DNA of 64,000 nt. Source: Rostrohypoxylon terebratum. Its lineage: Eukaryota > Ascomycota > Sordariomycetes > Xylariales > Hypoxylaceae. The notes under the pieces are model-generated. The model was given only the letters and a program-made list of their open reading frames with translations, had not been told where the DNA came from and did no database searches. Position 1 is the first letter of the stretch, and the number at the start of each line of letters is the position of its first letter. This document shows, piece after piece, positions 21,367 to 34,400 of this stretch. The DNA is taken from contig MU385907.1 of the NCBI GenBank assembly GCA_022497145.1, positions 1-64,000 on the forward strand, given 5' to 3'. The position numbers and the translations under genes were made by a program.

Positions 21367-22368
21367 ATGGTTTCCGCAACCTCCCTCCTGGCTGCCGCCA
21401 CCGGCGCCCTCGGAGCGAAGACCGCACACGCCGCTACCGGGGTCGACCCGTCGGAGTGCCAATGCTACTTAACGAACGGCACATCCCCGGCGTACTTCGC
21501 GAACTACAAGTTCTTCGACTTCCGGAACATCGCCAACCCGAGCGTGCCCGGCGCCATAGACGACCGAGCGCAGGCCCTAGCCGCGCCGGTGACGCACCCG
21601 TACTTCGAGTCGAGCAACTTCACCGACACGTGGTCGATCCAGGCGTGGGTCGCCAGCGGCTCGGTGTACAACGAGTACAGCAAGAACGACGTGTACATCG
21701 AGTCGAACACGGACCCGAATCCGGACTCGAAGACGTGGTTGACACTGCGCACGTACCGGCACCCGGCCAGCAACGGCGACTTCCAGTCGTCCGCGGAGAT
21801 CCAGAGCATCTCGGCGACGTACCAGCACGTGTCGATGCGGATGTACGCGCGCACGAAGGGGGCCGCGGGCGCCGTGACGGCGATGTTCACGTACAAGGGC
21901 GCGGAGTCGGCGGCGGACGTGCAGGAGGCGGACACGGAGTTCCTGACCTCGGACGCGAGCAACGCGGTGCACTACACGAACCAGCCGGGCAGCGTGGACG
22001 GCGTGACGCGGCCCGACGCCACGAAGAAGGTGCAGATCGCGGGCTCGTGGTCGGACTGGCGCGTGTACCGCTACGACTGGACGCCCGGCGCGAGCGACTG
22101 GTACGTCGACGGCGAGCACGTGGCGCAGATCACGTACCAGGCGCCCGTCGACCCGGCCACCCTGCTCTTCAACGCCTGGTCCGACGGCGGCAGCTGGAGC
22201 GGCGTCATGGCCAGCGGCCAGAGCGCGACCCTGCAGATCCAGTGGATCGAGCTGATCTACAACAACACCGCCGAGCCCTCCAAGTACAGCTCCTGCGATG
22301 CGCGCAACATCTGCAGCCTGGACGCGGGTATCGCCCCCGGCGTCCCCGCCCTTAGCAGTGCCCACTGA
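21367..22368 (+). CDS. Secreted glycoside hydrolase family 16 protein
   Basis: A single exon encodes 333 aa, with a signal peptide of about 22 residues ending near TAHA. The GH16 active site E-x-D-x-E is present as EADTE (Glu187 nucleophile, Asp189, Glu191 acid/base). Other barrel landmarks are FFDFRNI, YQHVSMRMYAR, WSDWRVYRYDWTPGASDWYVDGE and LLFNAWSDGGSWSG. A pair of cysteines near the C-terminus (SSCDARNICSLD) may form a disulfide. Members act on beta-1,3 or mixed-linked glucans or related polymers; the precise substrate cannot be read from sequence. Third codon positions are almost all G or C, in sharp contrast to the AT-rich flanks, and this creates long spurious open frames on both strands. 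Confidence 0.9.
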   Translation: MVSATSLLAAATGALGAKTAHAATGVDPSECQCYLTNGTSPAYFANYKFFDFRNIANPSVPGAIDDRAQALAAPVTHPYFESSNFTDTWSIQAWVASGSVYNEYSKNDVYIESNTDPNPDSKTWLTLRTYRHPASNGDFQSSAEIQSISATYQHVSMRMYARTKGAAGAVTAMFTYKGAESAADVQEADTEFLTSDASNAVHYTNQPGSVDGVTRPDATKKVQIAGSWSDWRVYRYDWTPGASDWYVDGEHVAQITYQAPVDPATLLFNAWSDGGSWSGVMASGQSATLQIQWIELIYNNTAEPSKYSSCDARNICSLDAGIAPGVPALSSAH

Positions 22369-23755
22369 ACCTCGCTAGGGGTGTGGGTTCGACATCTGCC
22401 CCTCGCCCTGTCAATCACCCTAGCGCTCTGGTAAGCGCGAACGCACACACAATTTCTCTCTCGGGCGGTCTCCTTAGGTACGAAAGCTGGATGGATACGG
22501 TAACGCGGGCCGTTGGCCTTTAACACCGAAAAGAATATCGGAAGTGGTCTTTTTTTTCAAAAAAAGTAAAACAAACTGGGTCTTATGGTATAGAGGTAGG
22601 AGTAAGCGTGTATATTCTGTGCTATGTCGGTACATGGCACATCTGGGATTCTTTCTACCTTTCATTTCTTGTATATACTATACTTCACCGTACCAATTCG
22701 AACAAGAACGAATGATTTTCCCATACCCGCCCTTATTATGATACGCTGAGTTTGCTGTCGCGTATAGTACGAGTGACCAAAAGGGTGTTCTTATTATATG
22801 ATGAAGCTATCCCTTGGCGCGGTATGTTGCCACGAAGAATACCTACCTTGATGGCATGTGGGAACTTGAATGAACAGCTTTGAGGGGCTGCGCGGACGCG
22901 AGTGGCCGACGGGTTCTCCAGACTGCCCCTGTATATGAGGCCTAGAGATCCCGAAAAGGTGTCAGTCAAATATATGTAGATAGTAGGCATGATGTGACGG
23001 AAGAAAGAAAAACATATAGAGAAAGACACCTACCTAAACTTCCAAGAACCTATTTCGAATCGCCGCAGCTCATTTCCACGTGTTTCTAACCGGGATGCTT
23101 CTCGGAGTATAACGACAGATAACCGTACCAATTGGACTGTTTGGACAAGTTCTTGAGAGATTATCGAGAAAAGCACGACTGTTTGGTATATAGCCTTGCT
23201 CGAGGTGATTCATGCAATAGGGATAGGTACCTAGGGCCTAGGCAGAATTGTGAATGACGAGGGCTGACAAACTCAACAGGTTCAATTGATTGCTCGTGGC
23301 TACACAACAGTCTTCCCAAAGCTATGCATCTGTCCATCCAATGCGATCCTTTTGTTTTTTTTGCTTTTGCCCTTCCCGACGAACGTATCCTCGACCCAAT
23401 CGACGAATACCATTCGTGATGCATGAGACCCAGTACCGACAACATTAGATGGCCGACGAGTGCAAAGCAGACGACCTCTATATAGGGGTATTCGAGATGA
23501 CGACAAATGGAAAAGGGAATAAAAGAAACAGTGAAGTAAATGCCAAACCCTTCGCCAGGACAGATTGTCCATACCCAAGGATATATATACCTAATGGATG
23601 TTTTTTATGAACCCGATTAGTCGTCAGATTTCGTGCCTATGGCGTGACCTTGCCTCATCCCAATCCTTTTCTATTCCTACTTCATTCGCAAACCCCCGTT
23701 CTAACAGTGCACCAGACAACAAAAAAAGGGGACAGGAATCTCGCCTACAGCTTCC
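22369..23755. other. Spacer between convergent genes
   Basis: This is the 3' region of the GH16 gene and of the minus-strand zinc-cluster regulator. Several short open frames (for example on the minus strand at 22736-23029 and 23161-23578) have no domain support. One copy of a CCTAGG-N-CCTAGG palindrome lies at 23230-23242. Confidence 0.5.
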
Positions 23756-26044
23756 TCAATCGCCCATAGAGGCCATCCCAGCCATTGGAGCGAATGTGTC
23801 ATAGTCTTCGTCGCTGCTATCTATCGGACTCTCGGGACTTTGAATGTTGCTAATGTCTGCGCTGCCCATTCCGCTATATAACTCTCCGATGGAACTGCCC
23901 ATACCCATGGACAGGATGCTCTGCCGTCTCCCGGGGTCGAATTCGATGGCGCTTCCGCTGCGGCTCAATTCCGGCTTCTCGGGGAGTTTCTTCAGCAGGC
24001 CGGTTGATATATCAAGCATACCCATGGCAAACTCGGTCAAGCCCTTGGATTCGCCAGGTTTGCTGCTGACGCTCAACGTCCATCGGTATTCTCCGAGCCT
24101 ACGCCTGTACCAATCGGCCTCTTCACGACCTGGTGAGGTCGCCCATAAGAGCGACCCGAAAGTACCGATCAAAGCGAAGTTGGTCTTCGAAGCAAAGAAC
24201 CAGAAAGACCGGAGATGTTGAGGCGTCAGACGATTGACAAAGTCCATGGCCGATATCAGACGAGCCTTTGCAGCACTGCGGCAAATGTGTTGGACATAGG
24301 GGTCAACAGCCTGCGAATCGGTCTCGAGAGACCGGATAATTCGGCGATGCAGCGTTATTTCCGTTGCGAAGTAAGCCAGGTGCAGATATCCGATGCTCGA
24401 TAAACGAGTGGATGTGACGCTACCGGATTGGAAAGAAGAGTCCATGCGTATGACGGTCGGAAGCGCCGCGTACCATTCCTTAAGCTTCAGTTGGATAGGC
24501 TTTGCCATTCCCAAAACAAGGTGGGTACCTTGTGGACCAGCGTTGCTAACGTTCTGCATGGCTTCAAGCGTGTAAAAGGTTTCCAGTATCTCAGATAGGA
24601 CTTGCGTAAGATAGACCATCTGAACAAATAACGTCCGGCCCCTCTCGATATCAATCTTCCCCTCCGGATCTTGGTCATCTAATTCGGCTTCCGGAAAGTC
24701 ATTTGGTGTCAGAGGCTGCACAACCCAGTTGGAGCTAAAGATATGTGACGGTCGTCCGTGAACAAGGGCTCCCCACTTATCTTGCATGTACAGAGCCCAG
24801 GCGAGTCTTTTCCTGAGACCCTTCTCCCAAGGTGGAATCTTCCAATGTGTACAATCTAGGTGGAGGCCGAGCTCTTGAGCGATCGCCACGATCTGGGCGG
24901 TTGGAGCCCATTGGTCACCCTCAGGTCGCTGCGAGAGCAAGAGTCCGGCCTGCACAGTAGAAAGTTTGGGGCGCCACATGGCATCGGCCAGAGCAGATCG
25001 TATTAATCTCTCAAGTTCACGCACATTAGGACGCTGATTCTGAGAAAGTTCCTCTGAGTGATCCCACCAATTGATGGCGAGGATGTAAACGGCGGCTAAC
25101 AGCGCTGGCGAGAATTCCCGGTAGTTTCGTTCGTATTTCTCGTAGAAGACGGTCTTCTGGATGATGGGAAATGCCGGGTGTACGACTTCGAAATAAAGGT
25201 CGATCAATTTGCGGCCGTAAGGCGCCACAAGCCGTTGAATTTCGTCGGCGTCTTCATACTGATGTTCGTGGCCGGGCGTTGCGTTGTCAGGCAGCATCAA
25301 AAATGTATCATTATCGCTCACTTTCCTCAAAGTACCTCGAGCAAGTAAGCTCTCATCTTGCGGGTCGAACGGAGACAGATTAATTAAAGAGGGCTCAAAA
25401 TCGGTGGTTGGACCGATGTATTGGCTATAGCGGTCATCTTGGAGACCAAGAGAGCGCTTTAGCAAAGTCGGACCACCGAAATTAGCCATCTCTTCGATTA
25501 AGGATGTGCTAGCAGTTGTACTTGACAAGCTGGCCTGGCGTTGCCGCCTTCTCCTGTTATCAGACCTGCCGGGCGAGCTGCATTGGCCAATAGTGTGTCA
25601 GCGATTTTTTTTTTTCTGTCCAAGAGTCTGTCGACTGTGGGTTACAAGTGATAACGTAAGGATGGGGGTCAAGTTTCAACGAATGAAAAGAAAAGTATCG
25701 GTGAGCACTCACCCTCTCTTCCCGTTACTTTCTTCGGTAGAGTCACGCGTTAGCTTTCTTTTACGAGGCTGGGGGCTCTGGTTTAAAGAGCATGGGATCC
25801 CGTGGACTTGGCAAGAGATGCAGCTCTCGTCCTCGTCCCCGATGACACACTTCAATCGCCTTCTCAGACAAGATTCACAAGGGGATCCGCCTCCACTTAC
25901 AGCAGAATCAGAATCCGTTGAATCATTACTGTTCATACTATTAAAAGATGCTTCCTTGCTATGCGTGCGTTTAGGAAATAGCTGTAAGGGTTTGGGAGCA
26001 ATAGCAATAGGAGCTGTCCGAGAAAGTGTGCTAAGACTGGACAT
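23756..26044 (-). CDS. tamA: Zn2Cys6 transcription factor, TamA/Dal81-like
   Basis: Exons are 26044-25713 and 25553-23756, with a 159-nt intron (GTGAGT...CAG, phase 2), giving 709 aa. The zinc cluster is C56-x2-C59-x6-C66-x8-C75-x2-C78-x6-C85, followed by a basic patch (PRKRKL, RGRRRRQRQ) that is completed by the splice. The middle carries the fungal transcription factor homology domain: APYGRKLIDLYFEVVHPAFPI, FSPALLAAVYILAINWW, LSTVQAGLLL, LGLHLDC and KRLAWALYMQDKW. The block LKRSLGLQDDRYSQYIGPTTDFEPSLI is the reason for the TamA/Dal81 assignment. Those proteins are co-activators of nitrogen catabolic genes such as GABA and allantoin uptake, and often work with pathway-specific regulators. 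The domain call is secure; the orthology is from remembered family pattern. Confidence 0.85.
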
Positions 26045-26728
26045 GGCTGAAACTATTAAGCGGACAGCGCCCAGGACCGTTAGCTGTGTCCTCGCTGAGG
26101 TCGGGTTCGTCGTATCACTACCGGGACCCGCTTAGGTAGACGCCGAATGACGGCTCGTCTGGTAGGACCGGGCTACAAGGTGACAAGGTGATGTAATGGA
26201 CCTATATCCGGACAGAGGGGGTATGATGGGTTACCGAATGGGGAGTCTGTCAGTCTGGCAGTCTGGCAGTCTAACAATGCCTTCTGGAGGAGCCAGGGAA
26301 CGGCTGCCGCAATACAACGTCGAATCGTAGCAAAGAACCGCAGATCTCTGCACTCTCCACTGCTTCGAGGAACTCCTTATGGGACCTTATTGGGAGCTTT
26401 ATTGGGATGCTTGATAAGGAAGTTGGGATGATAAGGCTGTTGAGTGGCACGGGAGGCGTCAAGGGATTGTCGAAGGATCCGGGAGACGCAGGTAAAAATG
26501 ACCACGCGAGGTGCGCCGCGTGTTTCAACACCACCCAGACCAGTCTGGTGGGATCTGTCTTATCGAAATGGAGGCCGGGGAAATCAAGCAGGTATATCTT
26601 GAATACCTTGAACCTGGGACCCGTATCTGTGCCCGTCGTCTGCTGTCCTATCGTTTCTGGTAGATGGCCAACCGTTAGACACAAGCCCGCATGCAGACCC
26701 AAATGGCGCATGCGCTCGTGATTCTTCC

Positions 26729-26751
26729 GGTCAAGGGGTCAAGGGGTCAAG
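26729..26751. repeat. Tandem repeat, unit GGTCAAGG, about three copies
   Basis: The 8-mer is repeated head to tail about 2.9 times, upstream of the TamA-like gene. A second small repeat built on GTCTGGCA lies nearby at about 26246-26272. Confidence 0.8.
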
Positions 26752-27243
26752 CCTAGATTGGTGATTTATAACGCCGCGATAGGCCAAACCAAAAGTTCAT
26801 ATAACTGCGATCGTTCCGGATGCCGACGGCTGAAGATACACTGGGACTAGGTAACGATAGAAGCAAGTATGAGATAAGCTTGGCTTATCTTCGTCATTGA
26901 AATATATTTGTACCAGTTTAAGGGAGAGCTGATTGGGGGAGGAGGGTAACTAGATATGTATATCTACATGGACTGGACATGGACTAGAACAGGGGAGGAA
27001 GAGTGGAAGCAAAGTACGTAGGTGAAGTAGGTAATGTAAGTAATGTAGGTAATAAAGCCCATGTAAGTTTAAAGTGAGATGCATAAAGAGAGATTCAGAC
27101 TAGTAGGTAGGTAAACGGAGTCGACGGACGATAATGATACGGACAGGGCGGATTAGGCCGACTACCTCAAGTTCCTAAGATCCTTAAGATCCAAAGTAAC
27201 CTGATAAATAACCTAGTAATAAGTAACCTAAGACTTAAGTAAC

Positions 27244-27270
27244 CTAGGTTCTAGGTTCTAGGTTCTAGGT
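27244..27270. repeat. Tandem repeat, unit CTAGGTT, about four copies
   Basis: Just under four copies of the 7-mer CTAGGTT occur in a stretch already rich in CCTAGG and TAGGTA words. It may be a seed of the CCTAGG palindromes found elsewhere in the window. Confidence 0.85.
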
Positions 27271-28934
27271 AGTAGTAGATGGCCCTAGAGATGGGACAGG
27301 CTGTTGGTTGAAGGTTGGAAGGGATGAGGCCAGGGACTTCCAAGGTTGCTCTCTTCTCTGCGGCTAACTCTGCTGTAACTCTTTTTTTTTCCCTCCTGTT
27401 CCCTGTTCCAAATGGGGGGGGGGGCTAAAGGAGGGTCGATCTTCAAATCGTCTATGATCGACGTTTACCGCTGAAACATGGATTTGGTAATACGAATTGA
27501 AGTTGTACAGAATATTGGTAGTCATAACGATAGCGATATAGCGATATGGTAATATGGTAATACGGATTAAATGTATTGGATGTAGTGGTGTATCGATGTT
27601 ATTCAGAGCGCAGTAGCGGAATGCTACCGCTGTAGAAGTACCAAACGTGGTAAATGGTAAACTCGTGCATGCTGTAATAGAGAAAAAGAAGCAAATGACA
27701 TGTCATTTGGCTTATGAACGAAAAAGGGAACAAATTCCCAACGGACGAATTATAATGGAGCAATTGATAACCTAAAGATAATCTTATCTTTGATATAATG
27801 ACAGAAAATAAATTGTAATAACGAAACTTTCGGGAAACATTTCCATGAAGTTAGATCAGAGCATGCACCTTACCCGTGTTAGCTCGTGCGATGTTCATGG
27901 TACTTGACGACGACATGGAGGGGTGGGAATCTGGGAGACAGCCTCAACTAAGATGGGGCGGTGGCTAATGGGGTAACCCGGTTTCTCCCCCAAATTCTCC
28001 CCAAACCCTCCAGACTGGGGGAAAGAAAGCACGGGATCGGAGAAGCGAGTACCGAGTCGGTACCGGGTACTTATGCGGATTGATCTAATCTACGAAATTT
28101 GGGTTTTTTGGGTTGGAAAAAATGGGAAACGATAGGAAAATGATAAATTAGGGGATTCAGGGACGAGCCATAGCCTGTTCAGAGCAGCTTCCATTACCAA
28201 ATAGAAAGTATGCCTTTGGTGGATTACGGCTAGTAGCGCGAATATATTTAACGTAATCGTTCGACTATCCCGAATCGTGCAGGGTTCCAAGGTTCCTCTT
28301 AGTTACCTTAGGGTTCCTTGGGCAGAGAAGGTCGAAATAGAAGTGGGACAATGGGATCAGTTTAAGGCAGTTTTAAGTACCAAGACAGCCAGAAAAGTGA
28401 AAATGCCATTTCGTAACTTGACGTAGCTTCGTCAATCTCGGGTACTTTAATATCGAACAACAGTCCAAGGAGTCGAGGTATCCATTTATCGATGTACGAC
28501 AATTCGAATTCTAGTTCCGCATACGGAGTTCGACAGTCTTAGCCGTTGCACATCGCATTCTCTTCCGTCTCGTGCCATTGCTATGTTGTATGTCTATTAC
28601 AAATCGCAATGTCGGTTTAGTATAAGAATTATGTAGTAGGTATGTCCATTGTCCAGTCAGCCAGTGTCCAAGGTGTGTGCCCGTGTACATATTCGAATTA
28701 CTTATTACTACTAGACTCTAGTAGTAGCTGTAAGGGCACGTGCATTTCTTATCTATTTGCAAGGTACCTACATGTACGTATATCTGGGCAGTCCGGGGTA
28801 GGGTTGTAAGGAGAGATTCAATTGTGGGATGGAACACCAGAGACTTTTTAAACGACTCGTCCATTCTTGCCATCCATGGATTAAATTGTTGGTAAGCGCA
28901 ACGTTAGCAATTGCTTCACAATTAGGTATAGATA

Positions 28935-28947
28935 CCTAGGTCCTAGG
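28935..28947. repeat. CCTAGGTCCTAGG palindromic element
   Basis: A 13-bp imperfect palindrome: two CCTAGG hexamers around one central base. Another copy in the same orientation lies at 47921, and reverse-complement copies are at 31471 and 47344. It is intergenic and its function is unknown. Confidence 0.75.
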
Positions 28948-31470
28948 TACATCCTACCTAGTAGGTATCCATGATGCCTGAGGAACGTCAACCCTAGATC
29001 ATTCAAGTCAACGATCAAACTTTAACAGCGAGAAGGAATTACCGATTCAAAACTTAATCCTGTCTTAGGTAACGTGAAGTATCCCGGTCAGCCCGGTATG
29101 TGTAACGAAATGCACGTCGTATCTGTCATTATTTTTATTATTTCTCTTCCAGTAAATATTCTCTTCTTCTTTTCTTTTCTTTTCCTTGCCCTTACCGCAT
29201 CATCCAAATTTTCGTCGGCTGCAAGTCAACAAGTATCGTGCCGAAGGATTCGGCTGCATTCTCGGAAGAGCCAATGATCCCAACGTTAGCGTCTTACAAG
29301 CAGAGTGAATTATGTCACCGTCTCGGTCCTAATGCATAGTAGGTCATGGCATTTCTTGGGAACAAGACTGGGACGTCACCGCATCGTCGGTAAAATAAAG
29401 CGAGAAAAAAAAATCGATCAAGGGTACTGAGGTATCGAGGTATCAAGGTATCGAGGTACTCGTTGATCTACCAGTCTACGTATTCAGGTCTGAGGTCTGT
29501 AAGGAGTCAGGAGTCAGGACTCAGTCTTGACTCTTGTGTCTGACAGCCCTGTCACTCATTCCGCATTACCTATTCGACCAAATTTCTGGGTCCCCCACGA
29601 TCCGCTATCAGCCACCATCTATCTCCCGCCTATGATCTTACTCCCCGCGTGCCAACCCGGCGTTCAACCCAGAAAAGAACCCAGTCTTCTGTCCTGTTCG
29701 TCTGACCAAGCCGGTGCGATCCCGCCGTGGCTTGCGATGGACCTTGCGATGCTCTTGTCCCGATGCAGAATTGCTTTTAACCCATCCCTGCCCCGGTTCC
29801 AAAGTTGCCACAAAAGAGGGCAGGTAGGTGAGAGAGAGGCAGGGTCTTACTTTGGCATGCGACATAAATGCCCAAAAGAGCTCCCCGCTCCATTTCCCTA
29901 CATCGCTCTCGAAATACCAGACAGAGCAGAACTGTCTCGTGATGCGCTGTCACTACCTATGTATGACTCGAGTTTTTGAATAAGAAATAAGAAGCACGGC
30001 CTCGGACTTTATCCCCAACCCATGGTCCAATGCCGGTAAGAACAATAAGAGCCTCTTGGCGCTAAGGCACCGATGCAGCCGATGCAGTAATGTTGTGATC
30101 CTGTGGATACTCGGAAAAGCCTCAAGTTGCAAGTCGATAAATCGAACAGGCCAGGCAGGCTAAGCAAGCCAAGCAGGCCAAGCGAAGGCGAAGAATCGTT
30201 CCGTGCAGCTGCTCGAGAAGTAATGAAGAGGCTCACTACATGTGCAACACAGACGTGCAGAGACGGCACAGGCCGCGAATTGGTGCAAACAAGGACAGTA
30301 CCAATAAGAACGCCCTATAGGAACCGTCACCGGATCAAGATCCCGCATTGGCAACGATACGATTATGTATAGAGGGAAGTATAAGTAAGGTAAGCAAGGA
30401 TACCGTAATACATCCATTCCTACCTACTTACATACCAGACCAGTACCTACCTACCTAATACCTAATACCTAGTTAATACCTACCTACATACTTCATCACA
30501 TTTTAAGGTGAGGATGCGTCCACTATCGAACCACGACTCAACTCCTGGTGGTCATCTTCGTGGGGTTGCATATTAACCTTGGTTAAGGCCAGCCTATGAG
30601 CTTCTGATATCCACGGGTTCCGTCTCCAAATATTCGGACATATCGACCTCGCTATTGCCAATCTCCTCGATCAACGCGTCTCATGCTGATATTTACCAAA
30701 AGATGGCTGAGCTATCTCTTGGGCTTCTTGGCCTCCCTCCATCTCACTCGGCAATCATGTACTAAACACGAGAGGTTTAACTTCCACAACCCCAAACCAT
30801 GCATATCCATGAATATCAAAAATGAATCATGATAATAATGTATTGCCTACCTACACTCATCATATGAGCAAATGGGTTCTCCTAGGTTAAGTAACGATAG
30901 TGAAAGAAAGACGGACTAAACATCAATTTATCTTAGCCTTTTCTAAACACACACACACACAAAAAAAAAGGTTGGGTGCATACAAGAGGAGATCCATTAG
31001 TTATAGATATCAAAAAGATATCATCACCGAGGTTTTCGCATAACGTCTGTTCAAAATTAATATCTTAGCCACGACACAAATTGAGCGAACCTCTCTCGGT
31101 TCAAGTACGACGCTGTTACATACAAAGCGTTGGAAAGGCAGTGCGTGTTGATCTCAGATCAGAGCAGCTGCCATTCACGACGCCTCATCACTCTTGGCAC
31201 TGTACAGCTGCCCAGGTGATCCATCCGCCTCAACCGGCCTCAACAAAAGGTTAGGCCCCAGGACTTAAACGAAAGGAATTGACGAGCAGGGCTTATTACT
31301 TGGCTGTATGTTCTTTGGTCCAAACCCGTCAAAACGATCCCGCGTGATCGCAATCGCTTATTTCTCAAATGTATCTCGTCTTTCTGCCGGTAGGTGTGTA
31401 CAAGCTCTAGGTTACTCAGAATTGATGGCTATTACAAGATCGATATGACGAAAGCTTAGCAATAGCTACC

Positions 31471-31483
31471 CCTAGGACCTAGG
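31471..31483. repeat. CCTAGGACCTAGG palindromic element
   Basis: This is the reverse complement of the copies at 28935 and 47921. It is followed directly by TAGG, extending the word. Intergenic. Confidence 0.75.
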
Positions 31484-34400
31484 TAGGTTAGGTATTCATT
31501 CCACAAAAAGGTGATCTATTTTCGACGTATGTCTTAATAACCATCTCATAATTCATACTAGGTATGTTTTGTATTATGAGATGCCTTCCACCTAATAAAG
31601 CCCTGTTGTTTTACAGCAAGGAGCAGTTTTTAGGTATAACGGTATAACGGTATTAAATCGGTAACATAAAAGCCCTGGAGGCTGGACTTCAAGTGCTACC
31701 AGGGTACATTCAAGGTTGTAAATATTGTGCCAGGGCAACCAGGATAATGGTATTCTCGAAATTAATAAAGGCGTTCTCTTATCAAAGCCACACACAAATT
31801 AGACGCATGAAGGTGGAAGGTCATGATAAGAGTTGGCTGTTTTGGGTGATGATATCCCAGGGGAAAGATAAGGTCAAGAAGAGACCCATCAGTATATCAA
31901 ATCGGATCATCTCCTTACATAGTACCCTTTCCCATGAATCTCTACTTTATCTATATTGACGTGTGCATAATTCATCCAATGCTGATTTTTATAATATTCA
32001 TTGGTTTTTTGGATCAATTCCGGCGTGGTAAAACGAGCACTGGGCTATAAATTCCTAATTACTCGCTTATGGAAAGCCAGTTCACAGTTCGAAAGTCTTG
32101 ATGTCGCTGACATAATAGACGGGACAATGCCAATGCCGTTCAGCTTCATTGTTGTTGTTGAGACTCGATTGTCTTACTTCGACGTCTCTTAACCATTCCA
32201 TATCTATGACCAACTCAAGGAACGAAGCCATGTAGATCACAGCTAGCATAACGATAAACCAATGCTCGAACAAACAAATTCTTCAAGGATACCTATCATT
32301 TCCTGCCTGGCCGTGGGAATACAACGCGACAATCAGCAAGTGAACCTGAGCCTAATCACTATTGCTAACCGTTCTCCATCATAGCCCCCCAGCGTACCAA
32401 GTAACCACCTAGTTTTCCTCCATATATCGTCTTGCCATATCGAACATAACTCCCGATATCCGATCCAAATCGATCCCCTAAACCTTTCCATGTCATCGAT
32501 ATTCGACGTAGTTGTCCGGAGGTCCCATTGCTTTCTCGAATTTCGTAACTCCAGTAAAGCTCAAGCGTCTCCGCGTCCATTGATCTCGATAGGATCGAAC
32601 GCCAGATAACGCGAAGAAAACCGATTAGAAGATGACCACGATATCTGTTCCAGCTCTGTTGTATATTCCAATTACAAATATCAAGAGAAGGGAAATTAGA
32701 CGTGTGTCACGGGCCGGACCTAAAGGATTGGGGAATAGAAACGTTCTTGCACGAGGAGCTCCAAACTACCGCTTGCCTGAGAACGAGGCTTACCTACCTA
32801 CAGAAGCTTTCCTTTGTCTCTCCGGGCTACCAAGGTAGCTTCCAACGGGTATCTCTTCCTAGAGATGTTTAGGCTATCGCGGTTTTCTCCTGAGCCGACC
32901 CTGATCCCCCGACCAGCCCTTGTCAGACCTTTGGCTACAAAATATACCTACTCGTGGGGAGGACGTTTGACGATGTGCGTAGAAAGACGACCCAGAAAGT
33001 ACAATTCCCAAGCAGTACGACTATTAGGTTGGACAGCAGGATATAATTGTCACGACGTGGACTCAAAAAAGCATGGGAAATGGTCATGTTGTTGAGCAAG
33101 GAACTCCAAGCCTCTCGAGGTCCTTACGCTGCATAAAGCGGTATATATACAAAAACCTTCGTCCTCTATCTATCTACACAGAGGACTGTCTGCGAAGATT
33201 TTGGTAGCTGCTTAGAAACTAGTGGCCCTACACTTGCCTCTAAGCTATGCAATCAGCCTCTGGAGCTATCTGAGTTGTTATAGAGCCATTGCTCGTAATT
33301 TCACATCGAAAACACTTGGTTAAGCCGAGACTGCCAATGAAAGTTGCGCCACAATGTATTAGTTAAGGTATCTCGAAAGACCCCGATGCATTGAATTTCG
33401 TACAGATAGGTATCCAAAAGCACTGGACTTTTACGAGAGTCTGCCCGTGTCAACAGAAAGCAGAAAGCGCTACCTGTGCCCCAGGGGTAAATATCATCTC
33501 TGAACAGGAAATATCTATTACCTAGCTTCACTTCTGACACGACACTTCAAGATCCATCGTAGTGTCTTGAGGCTTACAGTTAGTTCAACTACCTAGCATA
33601 GACATCTGAAAGTTCATAGTAAAGAAAGGGGAGGAACTCAGAATGCCTTTGATATAGGGGCCTACTTCAGACATCATAGCTAATAAAAACACACTCTTGT
33701 CATTCTATGAAGCAAGATACAATAAAAAGCACCATACTTGTTGACATACTACCTGAAGCATCCATCTCTAACCCACCCACCCAGACAACCACAATACCAG
33801 GAAATGTCAAAAGCAACGCCTCAATCCTCTCCCCTCTAATAACGAATGGATATGAATACCAGGAGGAATATTCGTTAGCGTCCTACACGCATTTCTCACG
33901 TGGCTACTCTACTCTACTTCGACGCCGCCTGTCCCGATGCCCGCGGAAACACCATCGACGGGCTACCTAGTCCTCCGTACCTCCAATGACCGGGATACTT
34001 GATAACGGTGGTCACGTTCGCTGGCGGCGATCTTCCCATGTACTTCTGCCGGCTTATAAGCGCATGTACCACGGCGCTGATTTGTGTGATATGCATGTAA
34101 TTATATATAAACGCGACAGAGGGGCCCTCCCTCCTCATCTACACGTTTCCGTGGTGCTGAGTTGGGTTTGTAGTTGAATAGCAGCTCGAGTCCGTGTACC
34201 ACCTTGCAGTGTATATGGTGGTATTGTACGCGTTGAGGAGGGGATATGAAGAAACATGCCCGTTAGCGTACGACGAAGCGTTGCGGAGATCAAGGCGTTA
34301 TCAGGCACGAAAAGTTTTGGGGAAAAAACAGGCCCCGGAAGTAAATCAACATCCAGAAATAGGGCCATTAGGTTCGTTTCTGTTGTCAATTGAAGCAATT

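Noticed and set aside
21456..22365. 299-aa plus and 262-aa minus frames overlapping the GH16 gene
   Set aside because: Arg- and Val-rich shadows caused by the high GC3 of the real gene, with no family match.
26271..26721. Opposing 146-aa (minus) and 104-aa (plus) frames upstream of the TamA-like gene
   Set aside because: They overlap each other, lack any family signature and sit where the regulator's promoter and leader should be.
29527..29979. 150-aa open frame in the large spacer
   Set aside because: No domain, irregular composition and no supporting exons; it fits a chance frame.
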